NCBI GenBank assembly: GCA_001632435.1
Contig: KV424013.1
Coordinates: forward strand, 57,705-121,704
Origin: Calocera cornea HHB12733
Lineage: Eukaryota > Basidiomycota > Dacrymycetes > Dacrymycetales > Dacrymycetaceae
Direction of reading: 5' to 3'
Length of the DNA: 64,000 nt
Shown: one piece after another, positions 48,417 to 60,269 of the stretch
Layout: the number at the start of each line of letters is the position of its first letter
Position numbering within the stretch: position 1 is the stretch's first letter
Notes under the pieces: model-generated
What the model was told of the DNA's origin: nothing
Databases searched by the model: none
What the model saw: the letters and a program-made list of their open reading frames with translations, nothing else
Made by a program: the position numbers and the translations under genes

Positions 48417-51400
48417 ATGTCCTCCACGACATCACCTGGACCGCTCTCGTCGCCTGGTCCCTCAAACGGCCAACTTGTGAGGAGCGATCCGAACTATGCC
48501 GCCTTCAACCCCCGCGAATACTTTCTCGACGCGCTGCCTCTACGGGTGGCGGGCAAGACATCGCGCAGCGCGGGAGAAGGGGATGAGGTAGCAGCGGAGA
48601 GACGAAAGGGCCCGCTGGAGCTGAGGTGTGAGAGGATTAGAGACGAGGCGGTGGAGTGGTTCAACAGCCTCAACCACAACGGCATACAGAGAGATCGAGC
48701 GTACTCTCTGGTCAAGGAACCTCTGCCCTCAGCGACCGGGGGCAACATTCTGGATGCAGTCCGCCTGCGCCAAGCGCTATACGCCATATCGGTTCAATAC
48801 ATCAACGCGCTCAACGCACCGCCTCCTCCCCCACTACCCGATGGGAAGAAGTACCCTCGCCGGCTGAACAATGCGCCTCTCGTACTCCGCCACCCAGACG
48901 CCCCTGTCGCCAAACGAGCACACTTCGAGGAGTACCCCGCGGCTCAAAACAATTTATTCACCGTGCTGGAGTCGTTTCTTGAGGGCTGCCTCACCATGGG
49001 TGACAGTGCCTTCCTGAAGTCTCCAAGGGGTCTGTCCAGCGCGGCCGAGGCAGCAGCGCACGTTTCAGATGCGCTATGCAAAGCCGCAGGGAAGATGCTA
49101 GGGCTGAACAACGTGCTCATGGTAGCAGCACTTCTTGGAACTGTGAGTCCCGTTCGCACATCTGTCTCAGTGGCTCCGTTGACACGCGCCCAGGACTTGA
49201 CCTACGATCGTCAAGGGAGTCCGGTCGTGCCTGAATTCATGAAGAACCGCCACTGGGGTCGGAACATAGCGCCCTCTCGCACAGACATCTTCCGTGCCAT
49301 CATCCTATGCGCCTGCTACTCTCCAATCTCTTTGTTAGTCGACCGTCCCCTCCAATGGGAGCCGCTGCCCCTGCACCCTCTAGTTGATGTGCGTAATGGC
49401 ATGTTCACTTCAACCTTCAGCAAGCTGATTGAGCTCCTTAGACCTTTGCGACCCATGGCAGAAAAATTCCGTTTGACTGGGACGATGAAGAGGCTGCAGG
49501 TTGCGAAGCGCTCCACAACTTTTTCTACAAGCACGTCATTGGTGGTCTCATCGATATGGTTCATACAGAAAGGACGTCCACCTTCACCCCCACCAAGATC
49601 AAAGGCTGGGCTGCCCCCATTCTGAAGGCTCTTCGTGAAGAGCTCTCACCGCTGTTTCTGGGCCCGGATGACCCTGCCGTCCCTAAAAGTCAAATTGAAC
49701 CTGTCGACTGGCCGGACCGCGAGGTCAAAGAAGAGGCCAGGTTGATCGAAGAGGCCCAGAAGCGCGGACTAAAGAGAAAGGCGATTGATACTGCGACCAG
49801 TGGTGACGAAGGGCGACCCACAAAGCGGCCGACCATCGAGCCAGTCATCAGCGAGCCCCGTACTCCTGAGAGCACGACATCGGCGCTTACCAGCCTGGAC
49901 CTTGGGCCCGTGGTGCATATGCTTCCGACGCCGACACGCCCAACGCCGGATACCCAAAACGGCGGCAACGAGGATCAGCACAACCCTCCTGGGCCGGACG
50001 AGTCTGAGCAGCTGCCGGGCAATAAACCCTCCGGGGAGAGGACCGAGGACGAGTCAGAGGACCACACGGACGCTGAGCTAGAGGAGAACAACGGGATGGG
50101 GGGCGACGATCAAGGGCCCGCAGAAAAGAAGGCAGGCGAGGAAGAAGAGACGGCAGACGAGGAACAACAGACGGCAGACGAGGAAGAGCAGGCGGCAGAG
50201 GAGAAGAGGAAGGCAGCGGAGAAAAAGAAGGCAGAGAAGGAAAAGAAGGCAGAGGAGGCGCGACGGAAGGCACAGCGGGCAAAGGAGAGGCGCGAGCTCA
50301 AGAAGAAGGAGAAGGAGCAGCTCGAGCAGATGCTGGCAGCTGCCAAGGGCATGGATATCGGAGAATATCGAAAGAAGCGATCCGCCGACCGGCGAGCGGC
50401 TCTTCTGAAAGCGAAGGAGGAACGCGAGCAGATGAATGAGCTCGAGGAGGAAGAAGACGGGGAAGATGAAGACACGCCCACTGATTTTCCGGTAACCGAG
50501 GTGTTGAAGCCCCAAAACGGTTCATTGCCGGACGCACAAGCTGCATCAGAGATTCTGGATCTGCTGCGGGCCGAGAAAGCATCATCAAATGACTTGATTG
50601 AAGCATTCACCACCCCACCTCTATACAAAGTAAGTCAAGCCATTACCTTGCATCCCCGTGCACTCACCCCGTGTATCAGACAATTCTCCCCAAAGTGGAT
50701 ATCTACGGCGCGGGCCCACTGGATATTGAGGACCTTATCGAAGAATACGTTGCGTCCCAAAAGCTGGCGGATGGTAGCTGGGACAGGCTGTCAGCTGTAC
50801 GCATTAACTTCTGTTGTGCTTGGAAGAGAGAGCTCACATGTTGTAGGGCGAGGGGACGACCGTCTTCAACAAAGATTCGACGCAGCCAAACCACGTTATC
50901 ACGCATCCCATTCGCGCCGGCGTAAGCAATGTGCGTATGGCTCTGTTGCCTGCCAATGGTGTTCTTGTTGACAGCTTTTCGCTAGGCTACGGTCTCCGAT
51001 CACTTGAAAGCATTTACACGAGACTCAATAGTCATCACTGCGCCGAGCGACCTAAGTAAACCGAAGATCGTCCCCGTAGGGACGATCCGAGCGCTGTGGG
51101 TTTCGGGGGAATGGATGCGCGAAGCCAAAGAAGGCCAAATACTCAACTATTTCTCAACATACAACATCATTATCGTCAAGGGCGCGATCCCTGAGAAAGC
51201 GTGTCTTGCGCTGGACGAAGATGGAATTCGGCAGGATCCCAAGAGGGATGTTACGGTTGTGAGAAGAGCGCAACGTGGGTGCCTATTATCACAACGAGCT
51301 ACAGATCCTAACCCGTTGCACAGTACAATGTGACCTAACCCCGTCATTCGAAGCCTTCATAAATGTCATAGGGGGCCACGAGTACATCGACTTATCCCTG

Positions 51401-52697
51401 TCCGACCTTGTCCAATTGCGCCTTGGAACTGAACCCTACCCCCCCGTCATATCCCTGTTGTCGTACCCCAGGGGGCAAGTGCTACACCATATCATCAACG
51501 ACACTGATCTCGATGCTCCGGAGATTGAAGAATGGATTCCAAACCTGTCGTAAGCCGTCCGGTAACTATGTTGTCAAATTGCTCACCCGTCATCTCACAT
51601 CTAGTACATTTGCTCACTGTATCGAAGCCTGGGACGCCCTCGGCCACATCCCTAACATTACGACGGACATAGACCCGCCCACAGCTATATCGGCGTGGGA
51701 GATGTACCAGTTGAAGGGGTCGTATTCGCCGCCACATATGGACTTCGGGGGGACATGTACAAGTGTCCTGATGCTTGCTGGTAAAAAGGTCTGGTTCCAC
51801 TTCGACAGCGACGCGGCAATTGCCCAGCTGCACCCCAAAATGTCAGCCACAGCGCCCTTTCCCGATACGGAGGGGTTGGGGGTGGTGTTGGAAGCTGGAG
51901 ATGCGATGTGAGTTTATGCATCCAGGTACCCGGAAGCTTGCTCCTAACTATGGCCAAGGTTCATGGCACCACACTTCCACGCAGTGGTATCAACTGAGCA
52001 CTGTATAGTGAAGGGCTCAAACTTCTATTGCATGGTGCAGATGGAAGCCACGCTTCGTGCTCGTATCATCCAGCATCACCTCGGCCCGAAAGTAACGAAT
52101 GTCAATCAGCCAAGGGCCTACATGAAGCTCTTCGCGCTCATGATCCGGCTTGCACGGTGCCTCAAAGCCCGTGAGGAAATGCGAGACAGGAAGTGGCACG
52201 GCTGGGCAAAGAGGCCTACCGAATTTATGACTGGCCCTCGTGAGAGCATCATTATTGATCCCAGTGCGCGCTGCTAACACGCTGCAGTGTCAAGCATATG
52301 GGGCACCCTCGAAGATGTGTTCTCGCTGGTCTACATGATTCTATACCAGCACAAACTCTGGTACGGCCCGGAATCGAAGGAAGATGTAGCAAGCCGTGAA
52401 GATCAAACACACAGCGACGCATTTGGTCAGCTTTACAGAGCTGCGTTCGGTGCTGCTGAGGATGTGTTGGCTTGGCTTTGGCGAGACACAGATGGCTTCC
52501 TTAGGTGGGGAGTTAAGAAACTTTCGGATGTCCTTGAGATTCCAAGCCGGATCGCCAAGACTGCCGAGGATCACAACAATGGGGCGGAGAGCGGTGACGA
52601 AGACGACTCAGGTGATGATTCAGAAGGTGATGCAGATGGCGACGCGTGGCCGCTTCTGGCCTTCACGAAAGTTGAGCCAGCTGAGATTTCGCTATAG
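48417..52697 (+). CDS. Long protein with C-terminal JmjC-type 2OG-Fe(II) dioxygenase domain
   Basis: A multi-exon gene of roughly 1,250-1,300 codons. The N-terminal domain (NPREYFLDALPLRV ... VLESFLEGCLTMGDSAF) is unfamiliar. After introns near 49144 and 49400-49440 come DWDDEEAAGCEALHNFFYKH and a disordered region (49.7-50.5 kb) with a Lys/Glu-rich coiled coil (about 50120-50440). The C-terminal domain shows the JmjC signature: PPHMDFGGTCTSVLMLAGKK with the Fe-binding His and Asp and the 2OG-binding Lys. After an intron (51909-51959) follows LEAGDAMFMAPHFHAVVST with the third Fe ligand. A helical and acidic tail closes the protein. JmjC enzymes mostly demethylate histones or hydroxylate proteins. 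All active-site residues are present. Neighbours are a second dioxygenase gene and palindrome arrays. Confidence 0.75.
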
Positions 52698-52883
52698 CGA
52701 CGCTGAATAGGGCTGGGTTACTGTAATGATGACTGCGCAATGACGGCTGAGAGGCTTATTCTCGGGAAATATCTGTAGGGCGGCCCGGCCCCTGGCATGT
52801 AATACGTAGTAGCCATAATGCCATTTACAATTTGCAGGCGCGAGTTAGCTCCCTCCCCCCGTCCGGGACTCCCCCAGAAATGC

Positions 52884-53177
52884 CGCACCCGCCAAATGAG
52901 ACACGGGGGCAGCCTGTTTAAGTGCCGCCGCTTGCTGGCCAATATGCCTCCGCCAGGGTTGAACCGCTTGCAGCGCAAGTGGTTCAACCCTGGCGGAGGT
53001 AGATATACGTCCGTTCGCCCCCTGCGCGGCCGCGCCCGCCAAATGAGACACGCGGGCGGCCTGTTTAACTGCCGCCGCTTGCTGGCCAATATGCCTCCGC
53101 CAGGGTTGAACCACTTGCAGCGCAAGTGGTTCAACCCTGACGGAGGTAAATATACATCCGTTCGCCCCCTGCGCGGC
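52884..53177. repeat. 147-bp tandem repeat, two copies, each with a palindrome (array 2)
   Basis: The direct repeat has a period of 147 bp (for example GCCAAATGAG at 52891 and 53038). Each copy contains a 53-bp palindrome (52947-52999 and 53094-53146) with 24-bp arms CCTCCGCCAGGGTTGAACC..TTG and loop CAGCG. The core GCAAGTGGTTCAACCCT is identical to the right arm of the palindromes in array 1. The array ends just upstream of the TET/JBP-like gene. Confidence 0.9.
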
Positions 53178-53269
53178 CGGCACGTGGCCATCAGGGGGCC
53201 GCCGCGTCCGCGGCGGGGCGGATGGATGCATGGCCCCGCTCTCACCTCTCGCTGCGACCCTCGGGCGGC

Positions 53270-56195
53270 ATGGCTCACCTGCTGCCCTCGTCCTCAGCCC
53301 AACTCCTCTCCCAGCACCGCGCCACTCTGGTTCAGCTACTTGATTTCGCAGAGCAGTCGCACGACTGCCCCATCCCACAGTCGGACTTATTAGAGCTCCG
53401 CCAAGCGGCCGGCCTGGTCTTGGAAACCCCCGAATGTGTTTCCGGCGCGCTCGAAGGTGTGGTCCCAGCGCCAGCCAGCGACTGCTGCCGTGGAGAAGGG
53501 ATGGAGGTCGCCATGATGGTGCCACAACCTGGGGCGGAGTTGCAGGGACAGCCGGGAGTGGGTGAAGGGGCAGTCGTTGGGCAGAACCGACAGCACAGCG
53601 GCGGGAAAAGCCGTGGCGGTGGGAAGAGGAGAACGGGGAAGGCACCCCGCTTAGCGGCCAAGCAGCGGACAGGCAACGCAGGGCGAAATCTGCATATGTC
53701 GACCAAGGCGATCAGGGGCCAGGCCAAGGTCGGCGAAGCTCACCAGGAACCATCTCGAGCACCGGCTGCGGCGGCAAGTCCTCTCGGGAATAGAAGAGGG
53801 TGGATTCAACGGTCCAAGCAGCGCTTGCTGCACACAGAAGTGCTTTCCATGCAAGAACCACTTGGGGAGGCGGCTGAGCTTCTCTGTGACTTGGCAAACA
53901 CGCCGTTGGGTGAAGCAATTCAGGCTGTGAGGCTGCTTGCCCAGCCCCTTCAAGGCCGCGGCGGGCTGGCAGCGGCTATGCCGCTCCCTGATGTTTCGAA
54001 TTGTACGGGGGCTGAAGCGCTGGGGCTGCATATGACACACGCTCTGGCCGGCATTGCGGTAGCAGACACGTCGTCAAAGATGCTGTTTTTCTCAAAATGC
54101 CTCCTTCAACTCCGCCTCGCGAGCATTGTGTCCAGGTAACCTGCGGCCCCTAGCATTGGGTGGATGATTAGCTGATGCTGCGCTTCTCAGGATCAAGCAA
54201 ATACACGAGTTGAACACGCGACAAGTGTGCCATGCCTTTTTGACGCACGGTCTTCCCGAAGGCGATCAAGCCGAAGAAGATGCGAATGTCAAAAGAGTAA
54301 ATGCGGCGGTGGACACAGGTACTAAATGGGCACGTTTGGCGCAGGGCGGTAGGTGGCACAGCTACTCGGTGCAGTCCGGATACTTAACGCAGACGAAAGG
54401 CTCCGTGCATCTTCTGCTGTTAATAGCGGCTCTCTCCAAAGGGTACAAATTTCGTCTTGCCAGCAATTCTATTATTCGGAGTATGGCTGTAGCCCTGCGA
54501 TGTCCAACATCACTATCCGCTCAAGGTGATACTGCATTACCACCGCCAAGAGTCAGAGGGGCTAATCTAGGTGACAGGCAACTCAGGCATCTTGCAACAG
54601 GCTATTGTGTCACGGCTCAACCCAGTGCTAGCGGCGGTCATGCATCAATTTCCTATTCCTGCCTTTGGGCATGTTTTTGGTACTGATATTGCGGCCGGGG
54701 ATGTTTTCTTCCAAGAAAACTTCGTGTATCAGTGTGTTCTTCCCGCGCTCTATGCTCATTGAACCGCGTTGCTAAGACCATGACCCAGCGATGCCGTGTT
54801 ACCAGACAGGGATGATGCTCTGATATCATTTATGCAAAACCAGCTGCTGCCCCTCATTTCCCCGGCGGAGACGGTTGGAGATGACCGAAGCCCTCTGGCG
54901 CTCTGCGTTGGAGCCAGTGAAACACAAAAAACCGCCCCATACCACACTAACCAGATGAATTGGCCACCAGGCCTCCAGGCGGGAGACTTTGTTGGTGTTG
55001 AGAAGCGCACCACTCAGCTCATTGAAACATCTTTCAACTTCAGCCACCCCAGCCACAGCAGACAACCGTTTGGGCGACGTGCCGCAGGCACGTGGACCAA
55101 GGAGGAGCGGCTGCTTGCGTCAGCAGCACCGCAGTGGGAAGGCCTGGACAGAGCGCGAAAACAGGTGCCCTCACAGCCCTCCCCGTGACAATCGCCGTCT
55201 GATGCTCTGCCACAGCTGGCAAACGCATTCACGAAACAAGGTCGCCGTGAGGGATCCTCATATATACGCATCCAGCCATCAAACGAGTAGGCCCTTGTTA
55301 TTTCTCCGGTGCCGGGCTAAAGGATCCTAGGCAAGACATCTGTATCACAGGCTGTAGGGGCCAGAGCAACGCCAAGGTTCGCAGCATCATTTGCTACTTG
55401 ATATCTCGGGGCTCTGGGCCGGGCACGGGCAAAGAGGCTTTATGGCCACGAACCCTGCAGGCACTCCAAGAAGATGACGTCGCCACTGACTCGTGCAAGA
55501 ACAACCTGTATTCCTTCAAGTCTTTCAGCCATTGGAACCGGTATTCCCAACGAGTAAGGGCAGCATTGTCACTGGAAGCAGCCCTCTAACTGATCATACT
55601 CAAGGGCCTGGGAACGGGGGCCGCGCAGCCCAACAGTTTTCTTACTGGCGGCAACATCCATACGCGTGCTCCCCGGCCTAGCAAAGACATAACTCACAAT
55701 AGTGAGCTTTACCATGCCCTTCTCGATATATGGCAGGGATGGATCAAGCATGCAACGGAAACGGTGTGCGAACTCTGCTTCCAGCCACGCACACTGCTCA
55801 CACATCGTCAGGTTCAGGCCAAACTGCCACAAGAGTACCACCTATTGGAGGCTCTGGTGCAGAAAGTTCCTTTGAACACGGAGCTGCCGTGCTACCCTTT
55901 CCCCTCATTTGTCGTCAACTACTACTGCTGTGTTGAGGGACATCGAGACGATCAAGATCCAGAGGGCGGAGTTTGTGTCCTCCTGGTGTTTGGAAGCTTC
56001 ACCGGTGGCCAAATTGTTCTGCATGAGCCCGGCATCGTCCTCGAGGTAGAAGCTGGTGACATCGTCATTTTTCCGTCCATGAGGCTCACCCACTTCAACC
56101 TCCATTTTCAGGGGAGACAAGGCACTGTCGTGCTGCACGGCGATCGCAGCTGGGAAGGGTGGCAGAGGGATCGTAACGGCTGGGATACTCAGTAG
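53270..56195 (+). CDS. Protein with C-terminal TET/JBP-like 2OG-Fe(II) dioxygenase domain
   Basis: A gene of several exons, roughly 750-850 codons. The first exon (53270-54139) is mostly disordered with basic GGKRRTGKA-type stretches, then a helical region. After an intron (54140-54190) come short exons including NPVLAAVMHQFPIPAFGHVF and LISFMQNQLLPLISPAE. The last exon carries the catalytic fold: YPFPSFVVNYYCCVEGHRDD with the Fe-binding HxD, FTGGQIVLHEPGIVLEVEAG, and DIVIFPSMRLTHFN with the third ligand His. An Arg follows 8 residues later in HFQGRQGT, suited to 2OG. The spacing resembles the TET/JBP-like enzymes expanded in Agaricomycetes next to DNA transposons. Some of those oxidise 5-methylcytosine; activity here is inferred. 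Prolyl-hydroxylase-like alternatives remain possible. Middle exon borders are uncertain, and 53222 is an alternative ATG inside the repeat. Confidence 0.6.
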
Positions 56196-56818
56196 AATAG
56201 CTAGCGCATACGGCATAGCCTGTATTGTTGCTAGGACGAACTTAGTCTGTTTAGCTCCCGGGACGGCGCGGGGTGGGAAAATTAGGGCATTTAGACTCCG
56301 CGTTTCTGCACAGCAATGAGTAGATGTTTATCAGGGTCCCCGCTGCAGTTGTCGCCCAGCGTCCACCTCTGCTCTCTGTTCTTTTCTTGTCTGTCTGAGG
56401 ATTGAAAAGCACCATAGCTCTATGGAGGACAGTGATGAGGTAATATAGCGGCTATATTGCCCCATGAAAAGCATGCACTGATGCTTTGCAAGGCCAGTAG
56501 CGCGCGAGGGCTCAGAAGATCGAGGCGGCTACAAAGTACGGTTTGTGTCATATTGGAGACAAGACTTGTCTCACTGCAATGTGCAACAGCAATTTCATCT
56601 TCTCCAGAAGGGGAGGTTTCCCCCGTTTTAGCAAGGGGGACAAGAAACGCAAGGCGCAGGCATGAAATGGCCTCCCACACTCAGCAGATTGGCGGACGCA
56701 AGGGTGGCCACACAGAGGGGGTTTGTCCCATCATATTGACGCTGCCCCGATGAACCTGATCAGCTTTAGACACTGAAACATTATGACCTTCGCAAGTTGA
56801 ACAAGGAAGGGCGGCCTG
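56196..56818. other. Intergenic region, contains a palindrome-like boundary word
   Basis: Follows the TET/JBP-like gene. TTAGCTCCCG at 56251-56260 repeats the first ten bases of the array 1 palindromes. No gene is supported here. Confidence 0.45.
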
Positions 56819-59122
56819 GTGCGCAAAAACGTGAGTTATGGTGGTTCTGGACCCAATGCTGTGGATATTGACGACATTGAACATGGAACACCGAAGAGAA
56901 AGCACTCCCTTCTGCAGCCCAGGCACAGAAGACGCAAAAAGGTGCTCCATCGCGCATTGTACACGGCAGTCAGAAGAGAGAATACAAGCATGAAGATGAA
57001 GAAGAATCCGAGGAAGATGAGGAAGAGGATGGGTCAGAAGAGCCAGACAACCACCAGGAGGCCAATTATGGGCGCCCTGCTGGAAAAGGGAGAGCAACCC
57101 AGATCGCAGGAACAGAGAGTGATGCTGAGGTACAAGATGCGGGTAAGCCGCCTTTGACATGTGATTCCCTACTGTCCCTTATCTATGATAGGCGCACCAC
57201 CAAGGAACGTGCTGAAGCACATTGCCAAGAACAAAGCCTCTGTAAGAGATGTTACGCTTGTTGTTGTAGAAGCTGATTCGGTGGCGCAGGGCCGGAAAGG
57301 CAAAGACACAAGGGTCTCTCAGAAGCCCGCAGGGCCAAGTCAAACTGCCCTTCAACAACGATTCACTGCCGTCAGTATCCCTTATACCGCATGTCTCTCT
57401 TTGTGTCTGTATTGATGGGTGATCGTGGTGGGCTACAGAGAGAGGGGCCAAGCATGGGTCTGATTGCGCTGTGGCCTCAGAATCCTGGCCTGATTGGTGA
57501 TTTAGGTCGTCCGGCTTTCGAACCCTCACAGGACGCAGACAACAGAAGTCAGGAGCTGGTGGACGCATTCCAGGGAGACCAAGATGTAGAAGAGGAGGAA
57601 ACCGATGCAGTGGATGATGGGGAGGAGTCAGAGGGTTTTGGTCAGGTGCGCACAGCTGGGCCATATGTGAAAGGTAGCCCCCTGATCATGACATAGTTGA
57701 CCGCCATGTTAGAAGAGATGAGCAAAGAGGCTCGGCACAAACCTGCGGGAAAGGTGCGCCTGATCATGTCCCTGTGGTTATCATAGGTCCAATGCTACTG
57801 GCAGGGAAAGATGCGCAACTTAGACGCACTGCGAAGACATAGCAACGAGAGCTTCGATGTGAGCCAGGAAGCGGATGAAAGCGGGCAGAGTAGTGAGGAA
57901 GTGCAGAGAATTGTACACCCAGGCCAAAAAAAGCGGCTATCAGCACCACAGCACAGCAGCAAGGTAGGAACAAGAGCTACAACTCGTTTCAAGTACTGCT
58001 GAAGATGACTTCAGCAGATATACAACAGGCCCGAGAAGAGGGTAAAACTAGACCGTGCGGAAACAGGCCACGCTGCAGATCCTCATGTCATCCCTGGGAA
58101 GCGGATTGACCTCCTTGGGGCATACACAAACTCCATGAGGCTGACAATCTCTGTGGCTAGCCGAATGTACCGGGTGTTACACATTTTGCCTTGTGGGGGA
58201 TTCTGGCCGGACAGAGTGAAGCGAGAGCAGAATATGGAGAAAGCTGTGGCCTACGGTAACCAATGGGCGAGGCAGAACAGCAAGCCGCTGATTGAGGGAG
58301 ACAGGGCCAAGGGCATTCAGAAAGTGGTACGTGTCTATACTGTGACAATGGAGGAAGGACATGTGACTGGAGTGCCTCTAGATGCATCAAACCCTCCTCT
58401 CAGCACGAAGCACCTTGAAAAGGAAAGCAGAAGAAGCAGTTCATGCCCACTTCATTACACCCCAAGGTGCCAACAAGAACCGAATTGCTGAAGCTGTACA
58501 GTGGCTATTGGGGACAGAGGAGCGACCAACTTACCGGTTCATCTATGCCAATGTTGAGGTGTTGAACGATGAAGTGGAGCTGGACGGCATGTTCCTCCAT
58601 GAGGCAATCATCTATGTTGCGGGCCACTGCTTCTACAACAAACCTCGAGCTACGGGAGATGCGTTGGCGCTCCCCAACTTCTTTACACCCTTTCCATCTG
58701 AAGGAATCATGGCCATCTGTACAGCGGTAAGTTGCATCCCCTCCTGTCCAGTGTGCTTTAGTGATGTGCAGCAGCTCTTCCATGCATTGTCAGAGTGGAG
58801 ATCGGGTGAGAAGGAAACTATACACTTTCAGGCCAGCAGGAAGAACAAGCTGGCAAAACGCATCCTTCGCAAGAACTTCCGTGTGTTCCGCAAACATGAT
58901 CCGGAGACTTGCAAGACAGGTCAAACCACGCTGGCAACCAAAGCTCGGTGAGTAGTAACATGGCTTTCTCTGCTTGGTTTTCTGAAGTTGGCTCACCGTT
59001 CCATTAGGGCCCTAATGGAAAAGTCGAGCGCGGGGCAGGCAGTGGAGGAGGACCCTGATGAGGAAGGAAGCATTGCAGAGGATGACCCCGAGGTTTTCTA
59101 CCGGCCCAAAAGAAAGGATTAG
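56819..59122 (+). CDS. DUF6532-domain protein, copy 2 (5' end uncertain)
   Basis: A multi-exon gene with an acidic, disordered N-terminal region, for example EDEEESEEDEEEDGSEE near 57000 in one frame, and a C-terminal helical DUF6532-like domain. Diagnostic blocks: KRIDLLGAYTNSMRLTISVA, KAVAYGNQWARQNSKPLIEG, HEAIIYVAGHCFYNK, FTPFPSEGIMAICTA, and after an intron LFHALSEWRSGEKETIHF then KLAKRILRKNFRVFRKH. The last exon ends PEVFYRPKRKD before TAG at 59120-59122. Introns are clear near 57142-57190, 58728-58775 and 58950-59010. The 5' part changes frame around 56900 without an obvious intron, so the true start is unknown and the first exons may be decayed. Unlike copy 1, it contains none of the octamers. 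Confidence 0.6.
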
Positions 59123-60269
59123 TTAGTATACTAGGGCCTGTCCCTTTCCATAATGTCAAACATCGTCTCTGCACCCCGTGTTGAGCATCAGATTCAGGCT
59201 GCATGGGGTTTCTGCCCATCATAAACAAGCACACAAAGATGAGAACCATAGGTCAAATGATAGCCCATCAACAGAATGTTCATACCTTTCAAAATCCCCC
59301 CTCAGCCCCGGGGTCATGCCTCATGAAGCCAGAGCTTTGCCTGTGTAAGCAGTGTCTCCAGCTGGGCATATTGGTTTATTTCTCGGCCACACCTGGTCTT
59401 CTGCAGCCGTGTGATCATGGACCAGTAAACATAACCCATGCTACAGCGCGATAGATTGCAAGAATCGCACTAATTTAGTTGCTTCCGGACGGCTAAATGT
59501 ACTAAATATGTTGCTAATATCGTGCTGGAATGCTGGATAGGTGGCTGCAGGGTATGTTAGTATCTGTAGTCGCTTTTACTAACATACAATTGTCAGGTTG
59601 TAGCTAGTATTGCTTGGATGTGTACTCAAGACAGCATAAAAAGAGCTATATAGGTCTTTGTACATTTCCTGATGTTCCACATGTGTCCCGCATGACATTA
59701 CATTGTTACTGTCATTCCAATACATCGTGCCGTCAATAGGAGTTGCGCCCATTTGGCGTGCCCAACCCAGCCCATAGTCAACTCCATTGGACGGTTCGAC
59801 CTCCCAGTGGGCTCCCCAATGGATTGCTCTGTGTTTAATGTATAAATACACCGGGCCCAGACTGCTGACAGTTGCTGACAGTTGCCCCAGGCCGCGTTCC
59901 CATTGAACCCTGACCCCGCTGATTGGTGCTTGATGCGCCATCAAGCACAGAACTCTAAATGACGCTTCTCAGGGACCATCAATCAAAGGTCCCTGAGAAG
60001 CATACATTACACGCGTCATGATACTGAACTCCGTTTACCAACTGTCATTCACTCGATGGCATAAGTAAACAGCATTTGCATGGCCCTACGAGGCATTGTG
60101 TATGTCACTTGAGCTTGGTGTTCCATCTGGAGCTCATGCATTCTTTGTCTGGTCATCAAGATGCGGCGTACATGGTACACTGCGTACTGTCAGCGCAACT
60201 GTCAGCGCAACTGTCAGCGCCTGCCCCCCCCCCCTCCAATGGTCTCCTCCTCTACTGCTTTCATCCTCT
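59123..60269. other. Intergenic region leading into Plavaka element 2
   Basis: No gene is supported. It contains the first octamer copies of cluster B (59866, 59876, 60040, 60197, 60209), a perfect hairpin (59964-60001), and a C-homopolymer near 60228. Three perfect 12-bp units with CAACTGTCAGCG are in tandem at about 60187-60218. Confidence 0.55.
59964..60001. repeat. Perfect hairpin, 14-bp arms
   Basis: GCTTCTCAGGGACC and GGTCCCTGAGAAGC are separated by 10 bases. The word GGTCCCT recurs near the right side of the element (63364-63400 on the opposite strand), suggesting the hairpin belongs to the element's terminal structure. Confidence 0.75.

Noticed and set aside
47469..53146. GGTTCAACCC in the palindrome core as a tRNA B-box (SINE or tRNA)
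   Set aside because: No A-box, acceptor stem or anticodon arm could be drawn, and the symmetry of the palindrome explains the sequence.
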